A stretch of DNA of 64,000 nt from Nocardiopsis sp. FIRDI 009. Its GTDB lineage: Bacteria; Actinomycetota; Actinomycetes; Streptosporangiales; Streptosporangiaceae. How positions within the stretch are numbered: the stretch's first letter is position 1; every line of letters starts with the position of its first letter. Below, in pieces: positions 15,414 to 23,518 of the stretch. Location of the stretch: positions 62,001 through 126,000 of the forward strand of contig NZ_QPNC01000015.1 in NCBI RefSeq assembly GCF_003386285.1, given 5' to 3'. The notes beneath the pieces were generated by a model. The model was not told the origin of the DNA. It saw only the letters and a list, made by a program, of their open reading frames with translations, and did no database searches. Both the position numbers and the translations under genes were made by a program.

Positions 15414-16052
15414 TCAGAAGCCCCGCTCGGCCCACTCGTCCAGGTGCTCGGCGGCCTCGGCGACGGTGGTCGACTCGCCGTGTCCGGGGTGGACGACGGT
15501 CTCCGGCGGCAGGCCGACCAGGTGGTCGCGGATGGACGCGATGATGGTCGGGAAGTCGGAGAACGGCTGCCCCGTGGCGCCGGGTCCTCCGGGGAACAGC
15601 GTGTCCCCGCTGAACAGGGTCCCGATCTCCGGGGCGTACAGGCAGACCCCGCCGGGCGTGTGCCCCGGGGTGTGCAGGACGCGCAGCTCCACACCCCCGG
15701 CGACCAGGCTCTCCCCGTGCAGGAGCGGGGCGTCCGGCTCACGGTCCGGGTACACCTGGTGCCACAGCTCGGCGTCGTCGGGGTGCAGCAGGATCGGGGT
15801 GTCGGTGAGGTCGGCCAGCGCGACCGCCGCGTTCACGTGGTCGCTGTGCCCGTGGGTGCACACGATCGCCATGAGTTCGCGGTCGCCCAGCCCCCGGGCG
15901 ATGCGCTCGTGGTCGTGCGCGGCGTCGATCACGACGGCGGTGTCGGCGTCACCGACGATCCACACGTTGTTCTCGACGTCGAACTCGCTGCCCTCCAGGC
16001 TGAAGATGCCCGAGGTGCGCAGTCTCTCCACGGGGGGAGGGGCACTCGACAC
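15414..16052 (-). CDS. Metallo-beta-lactamase-fold hydrolase
   Basis: At 212 residues with the zinc motif THGHSDH, a later His in HTPGHTPGG, the metal-bridging Asp in FSGDTLF and a final His in PGHGE, this is a glyoxalase-II-like MBL protein. Members hydrolyse thioesters such as S-lactoyl conjugates or act on other small substrates. The start is GTG 16052. Genes on both sides are unrelated in function, so the substrate is open. Confidence 0.85.
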   Translation of the reverse strand: MSSAPPPVERLRTSGIFSLEGSEFDVENNVWIVGDADTAVVIDAAHDHERIARGLGDRELMAIVCTHGHSDHVNAAVALADLTDTPILLHPDDAELWHQVYPDREPDAPLLHGESLVAGGVELRVLHTPGHTPGGVCLYAPEIGTLFSGDTLFPGGPGATGQPFSDFPTIIASIRDHLVGLPPETVVHPGHGESTTVAEAAEHLDEWAERGF

Positions 16053-16144
16053 GGCTCACATCCCGTCTGCTCGCGGGCCGACTCTGCCTGGCAGCCTATC
16101 CCCCGGACCGGCCGCGCACGCGGCGTTTTCCGGGGATCCGTCGG

Positions 16145-17137
16145 TCAGTGCCCGCCGGGCTCGAAGTCGCGGCGCAGGGTGTAGGGCTGGATGAGTCCCA
16201 GACCGTGCGCGTGGCGGGCCCTCACCTTCACCACCTGGATCCCCTCCTCCCCGGTGAGGCTCTCGGCGAGGTTGTCGTCGATGAGGACGGTGCCGGGGCG
16301 GGCGAAGGAGGTCAGGCGGCTGGAGCGGTTGACCGTCGTGCCGAACACGTCGCCGTGCAGCGTCAGGACGGGTCCGTAGGCCACGCCAACCCGGACGTCG
16401 GGGACCTCCACGTGGGTCTTGACGCCGGAGGCCAGGCGCAGGGCGATGTCGGCGGCCTCGCGCGGCGAGTCGGCGACGTAGAGCACCTCGTCACCGAGGG
16501 TCTTGACCACGCGTCCGCCGCCGGAGGCGACGATGTCGGCGGCGGTGGCCTCGAAGCCCTCGACCACCTCGGCCAGTTCGACCTCGTCCAGCTCCCGGCT
16601 GAGGGTGGTGAAGGAGACCAGGTCCGCGAAGCCGACGATGAGCGGGTAGTAGTTGGGGACGATGTCGTTGTTGCTGGACATCACCGTCAGGGTGCGGGCG
16701 GTGGAGGCGGCGAGCTGGCGCCGCCAGATGTGCAGCAGGAGCCGCTCGACGTCGGGCAGGAGTTCCTTGACCTGGTTCATCAGCGGGCTGGCGGCGGAGT
16801 CGTCGCCGTCCTTGAAGATGAGCGTGCTGAGGATGCTCGTCTGCCAGTCGGCGAGGCGGGCCATGGTCTGGCCCATCGCGCGGGCGAAGCGGACCACGCC
16901 CTCCTCGTCCAGGACGCCCTCGGCCAGGAGGGAGTTGGTGATGCGCAGGGCCTCGACGTCGCTCTCGGCGAAGACCGGGTCGTCGTCGCCCTGCGTGGGG
17001 AAGCCCAGGGCGCGCCAGACGCGGCCCGCGAGTTCGGGGTCGGCTCCGGAGAGCTCGACCGCCTGTTCCCTGGTGTAGACCGGTTCACCGCCGAGCAGGG
17101 CGGACTCGATCGCTTTCGGGTCGGGACGCGACGGCAT
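16145..17137 (-). CDS. Class III adenylate cyclase with autoregulatory N-domain (Rv1264-like)
   Basis: The 330-residue protein pairs an N-terminal helical regulatory domain (about 1-150, Ad_Cy_reg type) with a C-terminal class III cyclase domain. Metal-binding Asp residues are in GFADLVSFT and KTLGDEVLYV. The Lys of VVKTLGDE suits adenine recognition, and Asn/Arg of TTVNRSSRL are the transition-state residues. It makes cAMP in the cytoplasm; in Mycobacterium Rv1264 the N-domain makes activity pH-dependent. A CRISPR-like hairpin repeat (17150-17178) sits 13 bases before the ATG, followed by a GAGAGAGAA ribosome site. Confidence 0.9.
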   Translation of the reverse strand: MPSRPDPKAIESALLGGEPVYTREQAVELSGADPELAGRVWRALGFPTQGDDDPVFAESDVEALRITNSLLAEGVLDEEGVVRFARAMGQTMARLADWQTSILSTLIFKDGDDSAASPLMNQVKELLPDVERLLLHIWRRQLAASTARTLTVMSSNNDIVPNYYPLIVGFADLVSFTTLSRELDEVELAEVVEGFEATAADIVASGGGRVVKTLGDEVLYVADSPREAADIALRLASGVKTHVEVPDVRVGVAYGPVLTLHGDVFGTTVNRSSRLTSFARPGTVLIDDNLAESLTGEEGIQVVKVRARHAHGLGLIQPYTLRRDFEPGGH

Positions 17138-17149
17138 ACGTTCTCTCTC

Positions 17150-17178
17150 AGACCATCCCCGCGTGTACGGGGAACCAG
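17150..17178 (-). repeat. Solitary type I-E-like CRISPR repeat
   Basis: On the minus strand this 29-base segment begins CTGGTTCCCCGTA and ends CGCGGGGATGGTCT. It has the conserved GTTCCCCG...CGGGGAT hairpin (6-base stem TCCCCG/CGGGGA, 6-base loop) seen in type I-E repeats of actinomycetes. No second copy occurs about 61 bases on either side or elsewhere in the window, and there are no cas genes. It lies in the adenylate cyclase leader. It may be an orphan repeat or a chance or regulatory hairpin of similar form. Confidence 0.5.
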
Positions 17179-17354
17179 CACTTCGTCACTGGGCCGACGG
17201 TGCGGCGCTCGGTTCGTTCCGGCGGTTCCACTCCAGCTTACGCCCGGAGCCTCGGCCGACCAGGGCCGGACCGGGCCCCTCCTCCGCCGGGACGCGGACT
17301 GAACCGACAACGTTCCGCACCCGCGCCGCGTTCCCGAGAGGTGGGATCACATGG

Positions 17355-18218
17355 TCAGGATCCGGGACGGACGTGGACGACATCGCCCGCGCTGAGCTCC
17401 CGCCTGCCGCGCGGTCCCTCCACCACGAGCCTGGCGTGGGCGTCGACACCGGTGGCCGTCCCCTCTAGCAGTTCCTCGCCGGGAAGGTGGACGCGCACCC
17501 CGCGCCCCAGGGTGACGCACATGCCCCGGTAGGCGTCGGCCAGCCCACTGGCCTCGGCGTCACCGTCGGCGGCCGACCACACGGTGTACAGCTCCTCGAA
17601 CCCGCCCAGGACGGCGCCGAGCAGCGCGGAGCGGTCCAGGTCCGTAGCGCCCTCACCGCGCAGGGAGACGGCGGTGTCCACGGGGAGTTCGGCGCGGGTC
17701 TGGGAGACGTTCACGCCCATGCCGACGACGACGGTCGGGGAGTCGGGGTCGGAGAAGTCGGCCTCGGAGAGGATGCCCGCGAGCTTGCCGTCGGCGGTCG
17801 CCGCCTCGGCGCGGGCCTCGGCGGGGACGATGACGTCGTTGGGCCACTTCAGGGCGGCCCGGACCCCGCTCACCCGGCGGACCGCGTCGACCGCGGCCAC
17901 CCCCATGAGCATCGACAGCCAGCCCAGGGTGTCCGCGGGGACGGTGATGCGCAGGAGGACGGAGAAGGTGAGCGCGGCGCGGTCGGGGGTGGTGAAGCCG
18001 CGCCCGAGGCGGCCGCGCCCGGCGGTCTGGTGCTCGGTGGCCAGCACGCTGCCGTGCGGCGCCCCGGCCCTGGCGCGGGCGAGGAGTTCGGTGTTGGTGG
18101 AGCCCACGGCCGGGAGCACGTCGACGCCGTGCCACATCCCTCCGGGGCGGACCAGGGCGGCGTTGAGCGCCGAAGGGTCGAGCGGCGGACGCGGGAGATC
18201 GTCGGTGTCGTGGGCCAT
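17355..18218 (-). CDS. birA: Biotin-[acetyl-CoA-carboxylase] ligase
   Basis: Starting at ATG 18218 the protein has 287 residues and the core of the BPL_LplA_LipB fold: GSTNTEL, then TAGRGRLGR (biotinyl-AMP binding), KWPNDV and a C-terminal beta domain. There is no N-terminal DNA-binding domain, so it is a monofunctional ligase rather than an E. coli-type repressor. It biotinylates the carrier lysine of the acyl-CoA carboxylase alpha subunit encoded at 23519-25291. A longer frame from 18290 adds a tail with no support. Confidence 0.9.
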   Translation of the reverse strand: MAHDTDDLPRPPLDPSALNAALVRPGGMWHGVDVLPAVGSTNTELLARARAGAPHGSVLATEHQTAGRGRLGRGFTTPDRAALTFSVLLRITVPADTLGWLSMLMGVAAVDAVRRVSGVRAALKWPNDVIVPAEARAEAATADGKLAGILSEADFSDPDSPTVVVGMGVNVSQTRAELPVDTAVSLRGEGATDLDRSALLGAVLGGFEELYTVWSAADGDAEASGLADAYRGMCVTLGRGVRVHLPGEELLEGTATGVDAHARLVVEGPRGRRELSAGDVVHVRPGS

Positions 18219-18337
18219 ACGCCCATTACAGCAGCGCCGGAACCGCTGTGGAAAACTCCGCGCGGCGGGAGGGCGTCCGAGGCCGAACATCTCTGCCTGT
18301 CGTCACGTATCGCTACGTTCGGCCAACGGAGGTGACC

Positions 18338-18487
18338 ATGAGTACCGATCAGAAGGCGACCGGCCCCTCCTCCCGCTGGGAGGTCGTGTTGCGCGCCTGG
18401 AAAGAGCTGGACCTGCCGGAGGAATGGCGGGCGGAGATCTTCGAGGGCGACATCGTCCTCACGCGGGCGGGCGGGCGGTCTGGGTGA
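18338..18487 (+). pseudogene. Uma2-like N-terminal fragment, copy 1
   Basis: A good ribosome site (GGAGG) precedes ATG 18338, but the frame ends after 49 residues. The segment ELDLPEEWRAEIFEGDIVL matches the N-terminal part of Uma2/DUF820 proteins of actinomycetes, which normally run to about 190 residues with a restriction-endonuclease-like core. The catalytic core is missing. A second fragment with the same motif follows at 18519 in another frame. Either these are remnants of a decayed gene or a small repeat protein broken by a frameshift. Confidence 0.5.
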
Positions 18488-18518
18488 TCTGTCCGAAGCG
18501 GAGGCGAAGGCACCGGGG

Positions 18519-18632
18519 ATGTCGCTCCTCGCCGACACCGTGGCACAGGCCCGAGGGGAACTCGACCTGCCCGAGGGCTGGCGGGCTGAGGTCCTCGACG
18601 GAGCGATCCGCATCGTCCCGCCCGAACTCTGA
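18519..18632 (+). pseudogene. Uma2-like N-terminal fragment, copy 2
   Basis: The frame from ATG 18519 gives 37 residues with ELDLPEGWRAEVLDGAIRIV, nearly repeating copy 1 (LDLPEEWRAEIFEGDI). The frame is open upstream to about 18480, so a +1 shift near the end of copy 1 would join both into one two-repeat protein of about 100 residues. A terminator follows at 18651. It is probably not functional as a Uma2 nuclease. Confidence 0.45.
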
Positions 18633-18650
18633 ACCGGACCGGAACGGCCG

Positions 18651-18683
18651 CGCCCCCGCACCCTGGCCTCGGGTGCGGGGGCG
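18651..18683. terminator. Terminator between the Uma2-like fragments and ppc
   Basis: Arms CGCCCCCGCACCC (18651-18663) and its exact complement (18671-18683) enclose a 7-base loop, between convergent genes. It should serve both directions. Confidence 0.8.
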
Positions 18684-18701
18684 CGTCGCGTCGGTCGGGG
18701 G

Positions 18702-21347
18702 TCAGCCGGTGTTCTGGAGCCCGGCGGCCACACCGTTGACCGAGAGCAGCAGCAGCCGCTCCAGGTGCTGCTGGTCCTGCTCGGACAGCGCGTCGGCCTC
18801 CTCGCCCCGCAGCGCCTCCAGCGCCCGCAGCTGGAGGTGGGACAGCGCGTCCACGTACGGGTTGCGCAGGTCCACCGCGCGGGCGAGCACCGCGCGGTTC
18901 TCCAGCAGGCGGCTGTGCCCGGTCACCGTGAGCACGAGCTCACGTGTGCGGTCGTACTCGGCCAGCACCCGCTCGCTCAGCTCCGGCCGACCGCCCAGCG
19001 CCAGGTAGCGCTCGGCGATGGTCCGGTCGGTCTTGGCCAGGCTCATCTCCGCGTTGTCCAGCAGCGACGCGAACATCGGCCACTCGCGGTAGGCATCCTG
19101 GAGCACCGAGACGTCCTCGACCGCCGCCAGACCGGTGCCCAGCCCGTACCAGCCGGGGAGGTTGACGCGGGTCTGGGTCCACGCGAACACCCACGGGATC
19201 GCGCGCAGGTCCCCCAGGCCCTTGGCCTTGCCCCGGCGCGCGGGGCGCGATCCCAGGCGCAGTTCGCCCAGCTCCTCCAGCGGGCTGACCCGGGAGAACC
19301 ACACCGCGAAGTCCTCGGTGTTGATCAGGTCCAGGTAGGTCTCCTGGGCGGCCGCCGCGATGGTGTCCGCGAACGGGCGGAACCGCTCGGCCGCGGAGCG
19401 CTCGCGCTCCTGGACGGCGTCGGTGGAGGCCATGAGGACGGCGTGGCCGACCTGCTCGATGTGGCGGCGGGCGATGGCGGACTGCCCGTAGCGGGCGAAG
19501 ATGACCTCGCCCTGCTCGGTCACCTTGAACCGGCCGCCGACCGAACCCGGCGCCTGGGCGAGCAGCGCCCGACTGGCCGGGCCGCCGCCACGGCCCAGGG
19601 AACCGCCCCGGCCGTGGAAGAGCGTCAGCCGCACGTCGTGGTCGCGCGCCCACGCCGCGAGCCGGGCCTGGGCGTCGTACAGCCGCAGCGTGGCGCTGAC
19701 CGGGCCGACGTCCTTGGCCGAGTCGCTGTAGCCGAGCATGACCTCGATCCGCCGGCCGGTCTCGTCGAGTCGGCGCCGGACCTGCGGCAGCTCCAGCATG
19801 CCGTCGAGGACACCGGGCGAGGCGTCCAGGTCGGCGCCGGTCTCGAACAGCGGGATGACGTCCAGGACCGGCACCCGGTCGGCGGGCAGCGCGTGGGCGG
19901 CCAGTTCGTACACGGCCGCGATGTCCTCGGCCGAGCGCGTGAAGCTGACGATGTAGCGGCGGCACGCCTCCACCCCGAAGCGCTCCTGGATCCAGGAGAT
20001 CACCCGCAGGGTCGCCAGGACCTCCTCCGTGCGCTCGGAGGGGCGCTTGCCGGCCCGCAGCTCGGCCAGGGCGGCGGCGTGCACCTCGCTGTGCTGGCGG
20101 ATCTCCAGCTCGGCCAGGTGGAACCCGAAGGTCTCGGCCTGCCAGATGAGGTGCTGCAACTCTCCGTAGGCCTGGCGGACGGCACCGGCCTCGACCAGCG
20201 AGTCCTGGACGGCCCGCAGGTCGGCGAGGAAGTCGTCCGCGGTGGGGTAGGCCAGGTCGGCGTCGCGTTCGCGCGTGGCGCGCAGCCGCGCGGTGGCCAG
20301 CAGCAGCGCCTGGCGGTGCGGTTCGTTGGGCGAGCGCTTGACGATGTCCGACATCAGGTCGGGCTGTCCCGCCCTGGCGGCGGAGAGCGCGTCCAGGAGC
20401 GCGGGGCTGGCCGGGGTGAGGTTGGAGTAGGCGGTCAGGGTGCGTGCCACGCGCTCGCAGGCGCGCTCCAGGCCGCGCAGCACGTGCTCGGACTGGATCC
20501 GCACGGCCTCGCGCGTCACCTCGTGGGTGACGAACGGGTTACCGTCGCGGTCGCCGCCGATCCAGCTGCCGTAGCGGACGAAGGGCGTCGCGCGCGGGGG
20601 CCGCACACCGGTGCCCTCGGGGTCGATCGCGGTGTCCAGGGTGCGGTACACCTGCGGGATGACGTCGAAGATCGTCTCGTCGAACGCGGCGAGCGCGGTG
20701 CGCACCTCGTCGAGCGGGTCGAGCTTGGTGTAGCGCAGCTGGGACGTGCGCCAGAGCAGGTCGATCTCCTCCAGCAGGCGCCGGTGGGCCCCGGCCGCGG
20801 CGCTGCTGCCCTCGTGGGCGGCGTGCCAGGCGTCCAGCTGGGCGCTGATGCGCAGGATGGACGTGGACACCGCGCGCCTGCGGGCCTCGGTGGGGTGCGC
20901 GGTGAGCACGGGGTGGAACTCCATGCCCGCCACGAGTTCGGACAGCCGCTCCTCGCCCCCGTCGGTCTCCCGGATGGCGCGCACGGCGGCGGCCAGGGAC
21001 TCGTGGGGCGGGTTGGCGGCGTCGTCGCGCTCGCGCAGGGCGCGCATGCGCTGGTGCTCCTCGGCCAGGTTGGCGAGGTGGAAGTAGACGGTGAAGGCGC
21101 GCGCGACCTGCTTGGCGCGCTCCAGGGGCCAGGCGGCGACGATCGCGGTGATCTCCTCGGTGGAGACCGACCCGTCGCGGGCACCGATCACGGCGTGCCT
21201 GAGCTTCTCCACATCGGCGAGGAGGTCCTCGCCGCCGCTTTCGGCCAGGACCGTTCCGAGCATCTCGCCGAGCAGTTTGACGTCATTCCGAAGCTGCTCG
21301 GGAACTTCCTGCCGGACACTGTCGCGTTCTGCGCTAACCGCTGTCAT
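18702..21347 (-). CDS. ppc: Phosphoenolpyruvate carboxylase
   Basis: The 881-residue enzyme forms oxaloacetate from PEP and bicarbonate, refilling the TCA cycle. Signature segments are in order: HPTEARRR, GGDRDGNPFVTHEVT, MLGYSDSAKDVG, LFHGRGGSLGRGGGP, and the conserved C-terminal NTG (here ...AAGLQNTG). ATG 21347 (MTAVSAERDS) is preferred; the frame extends to 21452 but through AT-rich promoter-like DNA. It is divergent from the acyl-CoA carboxylase genes, with about 250 bases of shared regulatory DNA. Confidence 0.95.
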   Translation of the reverse strand: MTAVSAERDSVRQEVPEQLRNDVKLLGEMLGTVLAESGGEDLLADVEKLRHAVIGARDGSVSTEEITAIVAAWPLERAKQVARAFTVYFHLANLAEEHQRMRALRERDDAANPPHESLAAAVRAIRETDGGEERLSELVAGMEFHPVLTAHPTEARRRAVSTSILRISAQLDAWHAAHEGSSAAAGAHRRLLEEIDLLWRTSQLRYTKLDPLDEVRTALAAFDETIFDVIPQVYRTLDTAIDPEGTGVRPPRATPFVRYGSWIGGDRDGNPFVTHEVTREAVRIQSEHVLRGLERACERVARTLTAYSNLTPASPALLDALSAARAGQPDLMSDIVKRSPNEPHRQALLLATARLRATRERDADLAYPTADDFLADLRAVQDSLVEAGAVRQAYGELQHLIWQAETFGFHLAELEIRQHSEVHAAALAELRAGKRPSERTEEVLATLRVISWIQERFGVEACRRYIVSFTRSAEDIAAVYELAAHALPADRVPVLDVIPLFETGADLDASPGVLDGMLELPQVRRRLDETGRRIEVMLGYSDSAKDVGPVSATLRLYDAQARLAAWARDHDVRLTLFHGRGGSLGRGGGPASRALLAQAPGSVGGRFKVTEQGEVIFARYGQSAIARRHIEQVGHAVLMASTDAVQERERSAAERFRPFADTIAAAAQETYLDLINTEDFAVWFSRVSPLEELGELRLGSRPARRGKAKGLGDLRAIPWVFAWTQTRVNLPGWYGLGTGLAAVEDVSVLQDAYREWPMFASLLDNAEMSLAKTDRTIAERYLALGGRPELSERVLAEYDRTRELVLTVTGHSRLLENRAVLARAVDLRNPYVDALSHLQLRALEALRGEEADALSEQDQQHLERLLLLSVNGVAAGLQNTG

Positions 21348-21531
21348 GGGGCCGAGACTACAGAGGGCGGGCCTGCACGGATGCGTTCGGGGGGCGGATT
21401 TCGCCGGTTTTGCCAGCGCGTTAACAATTGTGTGCGGCGGCGATGAATTCACATTCGGTCACGCGCCAATTCGGCGCTCCGACCGGATTCCGGCGTCGCG
21501 GCGGGGCCTGGCGGCCCTGTGACCTGGACTG

Positions 21532-21551
21532 GGGTTACCGACAAGTAACCC
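21532..21551. promoter_or_regulatory. Inverted repeat upstream of the acyl-CoA carboxylase beta gene
   Basis: GGGTTAC-CGACAA-GTAACCC is a perfect 7-base inverted repeat, 49-68 bases before the ATG at 21600. TAACCT at 21586-21591 fits a -10 element with the start codon 8 bases later, so the mRNA may be leaderless. The TTAC...GTAA arms suit a TetR-type regulator such as fatty-acid regulators; which protein binds is unknown. Confidence 0.5.
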
Positions 21552-21599
21552 AAACCCGGATAGGTTGCTTGGACGTCCACACGACTAACCTGGGGTGTC

Positions 21600-23210
21600 A
21601 TGGCCACCGAAGCCCCAGAACCGCTGTCCGCGGCTGAGATCGACATCCACACCACCGCGGGCAAGCTCGCCGACCTGCAGCGACGCCGCTACGAGGCCGT
21701 CCACGCGGGTTCGGAGCGAGCCGTGGAGAAACAGCACGCCAAGGGCAAGATGACCGCTCGTGAGCGCATCGACGCCCTCCTCGACCCGGGCTCGTTCGTG
21801 GAGTTCGACGCCCTGGCCCGACACCGCTCGACCAACTTCGGACTGGACCGCAACCGGCCCTACGGAGACGGCGTCGTCACCGGCCACGGGACGGTCGACG
21901 GCCGCCCCGTCGCCGTCTTCAGCCAGGACGTCACCGTCTTCGGCGGGTCCCTCGGCGAGGTCTACGGCGAGAAGATCACCAAGGTCCTCGACCACGCCCT
22001 CACCAACGGCTGCCCCGTCGTGGGCATCAACGAGGGCGGCGGCGCGCGCATCCAGGAGGGCGTCGTCTCGCTGGGCCTGTACGCGGAGATCTTCAAGCGC
22101 AACACCCACGCCTCCGGCGTCATCCCGCAGATCTCGCTCGTCATGGGCGCGGCGGCGGGCGGACACGTCTACTCCCCCGCCCTCACCGACTTCATCGTCA
22201 TGGTCGACGAGACCTCCCAGATGTTCATCACCGGACCCGACGTCATCAAGACCGTCACCGGCGAGGACGTGTCGATGGAGGAGCTGGGCGGCGCCCGCGC
22301 CCACAACACCAAGTCGGGTGTGGCCCACTACATGGGCACCGACGAGCGGGACGCCATCGAGTACGTACGCACCCTCCTGTCCCACCTGCCCGACAACAAC
22401 CTGGAGGAGGCACCGGTTCTGCCTCCCGAGGAGCCGCCGGGAGACGAACCCACCGACACCGACCTGGCCCTGGACACGTTCATCCCGGACTCGGCCAACC
22501 AGCCCTACGACATGAAGCGGGTCATCGAGACGGTCCTCGACGACGGTGACTTCCTGGAGGTCCACGCCCAGTTCGCCACCAACATCGTGGTGGGCTTCGG
22601 CCGTGTCGACGGCCGCTCGGTGGGTGTGGTCGCCAACCAGCCCATGAGCTTCGCGGGCTGCCTGGACATCGACGCCTCCGAGAAGGCCGCCCGGTTCGTC
22701 CGCACCTGCGACGCCTTCAACGTCCCGGTCCTGACCTTCGTGGACGTGCCCGGCTTCCTGCCCGGCACCGACCAGGAGTGGGACGGCATCATCCGGCGCG
22801 GCGCCAAACTGCTCTACGCCTACGCCGAGGCCACCGTCCCGCTGATCACCGTGATCACGCGCAAGGCCTTCGGCGGCGCCTACGACGTCATGGGGTCCAA
22901 GCACCTGGGCGCCGACGTCAACCTGGCGTGGCCGACCGCGCAGATCGCCGTGATGGGCGCCCAGGGCGCCGTGAACATCCTGCACCGCCGCACGCTGGCC
23001 GAGGCCGACGACGTCGAGGCCGAGCGCGCGAAGCTGGTCGCGGAGTACGAGGACACGCTCCTCAACCCCTACTCCGCGGCCGAGCGCGGCTACGTGGACG
23101 GGGTGATCATGCCCTCCGAGACCCGGGACCAGGTGACCAAGGCACTGAAGGCCCTGCGGAACAAGCGCAAGCAGCTTCCGCCCAAGAAGCACGGGAACAT
23201 CCCGCTGTGA
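21600..23210 (+). CDS. accD: Acyl-CoA carboxylase beta (carboxyltransferase) subunit
   Basis: This 536-residue carboxyltransferase moves CO2 from carboxybiotin to acetyl- or propionyl-CoA. Both crotonase-like halves are present: the N-half oxyanion region [12 protein letters not shown] and [20 protein letters not shown], and the C-half [19 protein letters not shown]. Length and motifs match actinobacterial AccD/PccB proteins. It cannot be said whether acetyl-, propionyl- or longer acyl-CoA is preferred. The stop overlaps the epsilon subunit start, and the alpha subunit follows, so the whole complex is encoded together. Confidence 0.93.
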   Translation: MATEAPEPLSAAEIDIHTTAGKLADLQRRRYEAVHAGSERAVEKQHAKGKMTARERIDALLDPGSFVEFDALARHRSTNFGLDRNRPYGDGVVTGHGTVDGRPVAVFSQDVTVFGGSLGEVYGEKITKVLDHALTNGCPVVGINEGGGARIQEGVVSLGLYAEIFKRNTHASGVIPQISLVMGAAAGGHVYSPALTDFIVMVDETSQMFITGPDVIKTVTGEDVSMEELGGARAHNTKSGVAHYMGTDERDAIEYVRTLLSHLPDNNLEEAPVLPPEEPPGDEPTDTDLALDTFIPDSANQPYDMKRVIETVLDDGDFLEVHAQFATNIVVGFGRVDGRSVGVVANQPMSFAGCLDIDASEKAARFVRTCDAFNVPVLTFVDVPGFLPGTDQEWDGIIRRGAKLLYAYAEATVPLITVITRKAFGGAYDVMGSKHLGADVNLAWPTAQIAVMGAQGAVNILHRRTLAEADDVEAERAKLVAEYEDTLLNPYSAAERGYVDGVIMPSETRDQVTKALKALRNKRKQLPPKKHGNIPL

Positions 23211-23437
23211 GTGAACCGAAACTCCCGCCGCACGTGGTCGTGGTCCGCGGCGCCCCCTCCGACGAGGAACTCGCGGCCCTGACCGCCGTGCTCAGCGCCC
23301 GCGCGGCGGCCCTACGCGCCACCGACACCGCCGAGGCGACGGAACCGGTCTCCGGTTGGAGGGACCGGGCACGGAACCTGCGCACCCAGGTCCCGCCACG
23401 GCCCGGTCCCGGCGCCTGGCGGCTCAGCACCAGGTGA
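23207..23437 (+). CDS. accE: Acyl-CoA carboxylase epsilon subunit
   Basis: GTG 23207 overlaps the beta-subunit stop (GTGA). The 76-residue product contains [20 protein letters not shown], the signature of the actinobacterial AccE/PccE family, and ends with a Trp/Arg/Pro-rich segment (WRDRARNLR...GPGAWRLS) typical of these proteins. The small subunit stabilises the alpha-beta complex and raises its activity in Streptomyces and Mycobacterium. Confidence 0.88.
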   Translation: MSEPKLPPHVVVVRGAPSDEELAALTAVLSARAAALRATDTAEATEPVSGWRDRARNLRTQVPPRPGPGAWRLSTR

Positions 23438-23518
23438 CCACCTCGCCCCGATCCATAGACTTGCCGTTGAGCGGACGGCGCGCTCCCGCTCCGTGCCACA
23501 GCAGGAGGATTTCCCACC

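Noticed and set aside
17150-17178. A CRISPR array
   Set aside because: Only one repeat-like unit exists, without spacers or a second copy at the expected distance, so it is reported as a solitary repeat only.
18765-21446. Open frame of 893 codons opposite the PEP carboxylase gene
   Set aside because: It is the antisense shadow of ppc, caused by extreme GC at third codon positions; its translation has no domain and is low in complexity.
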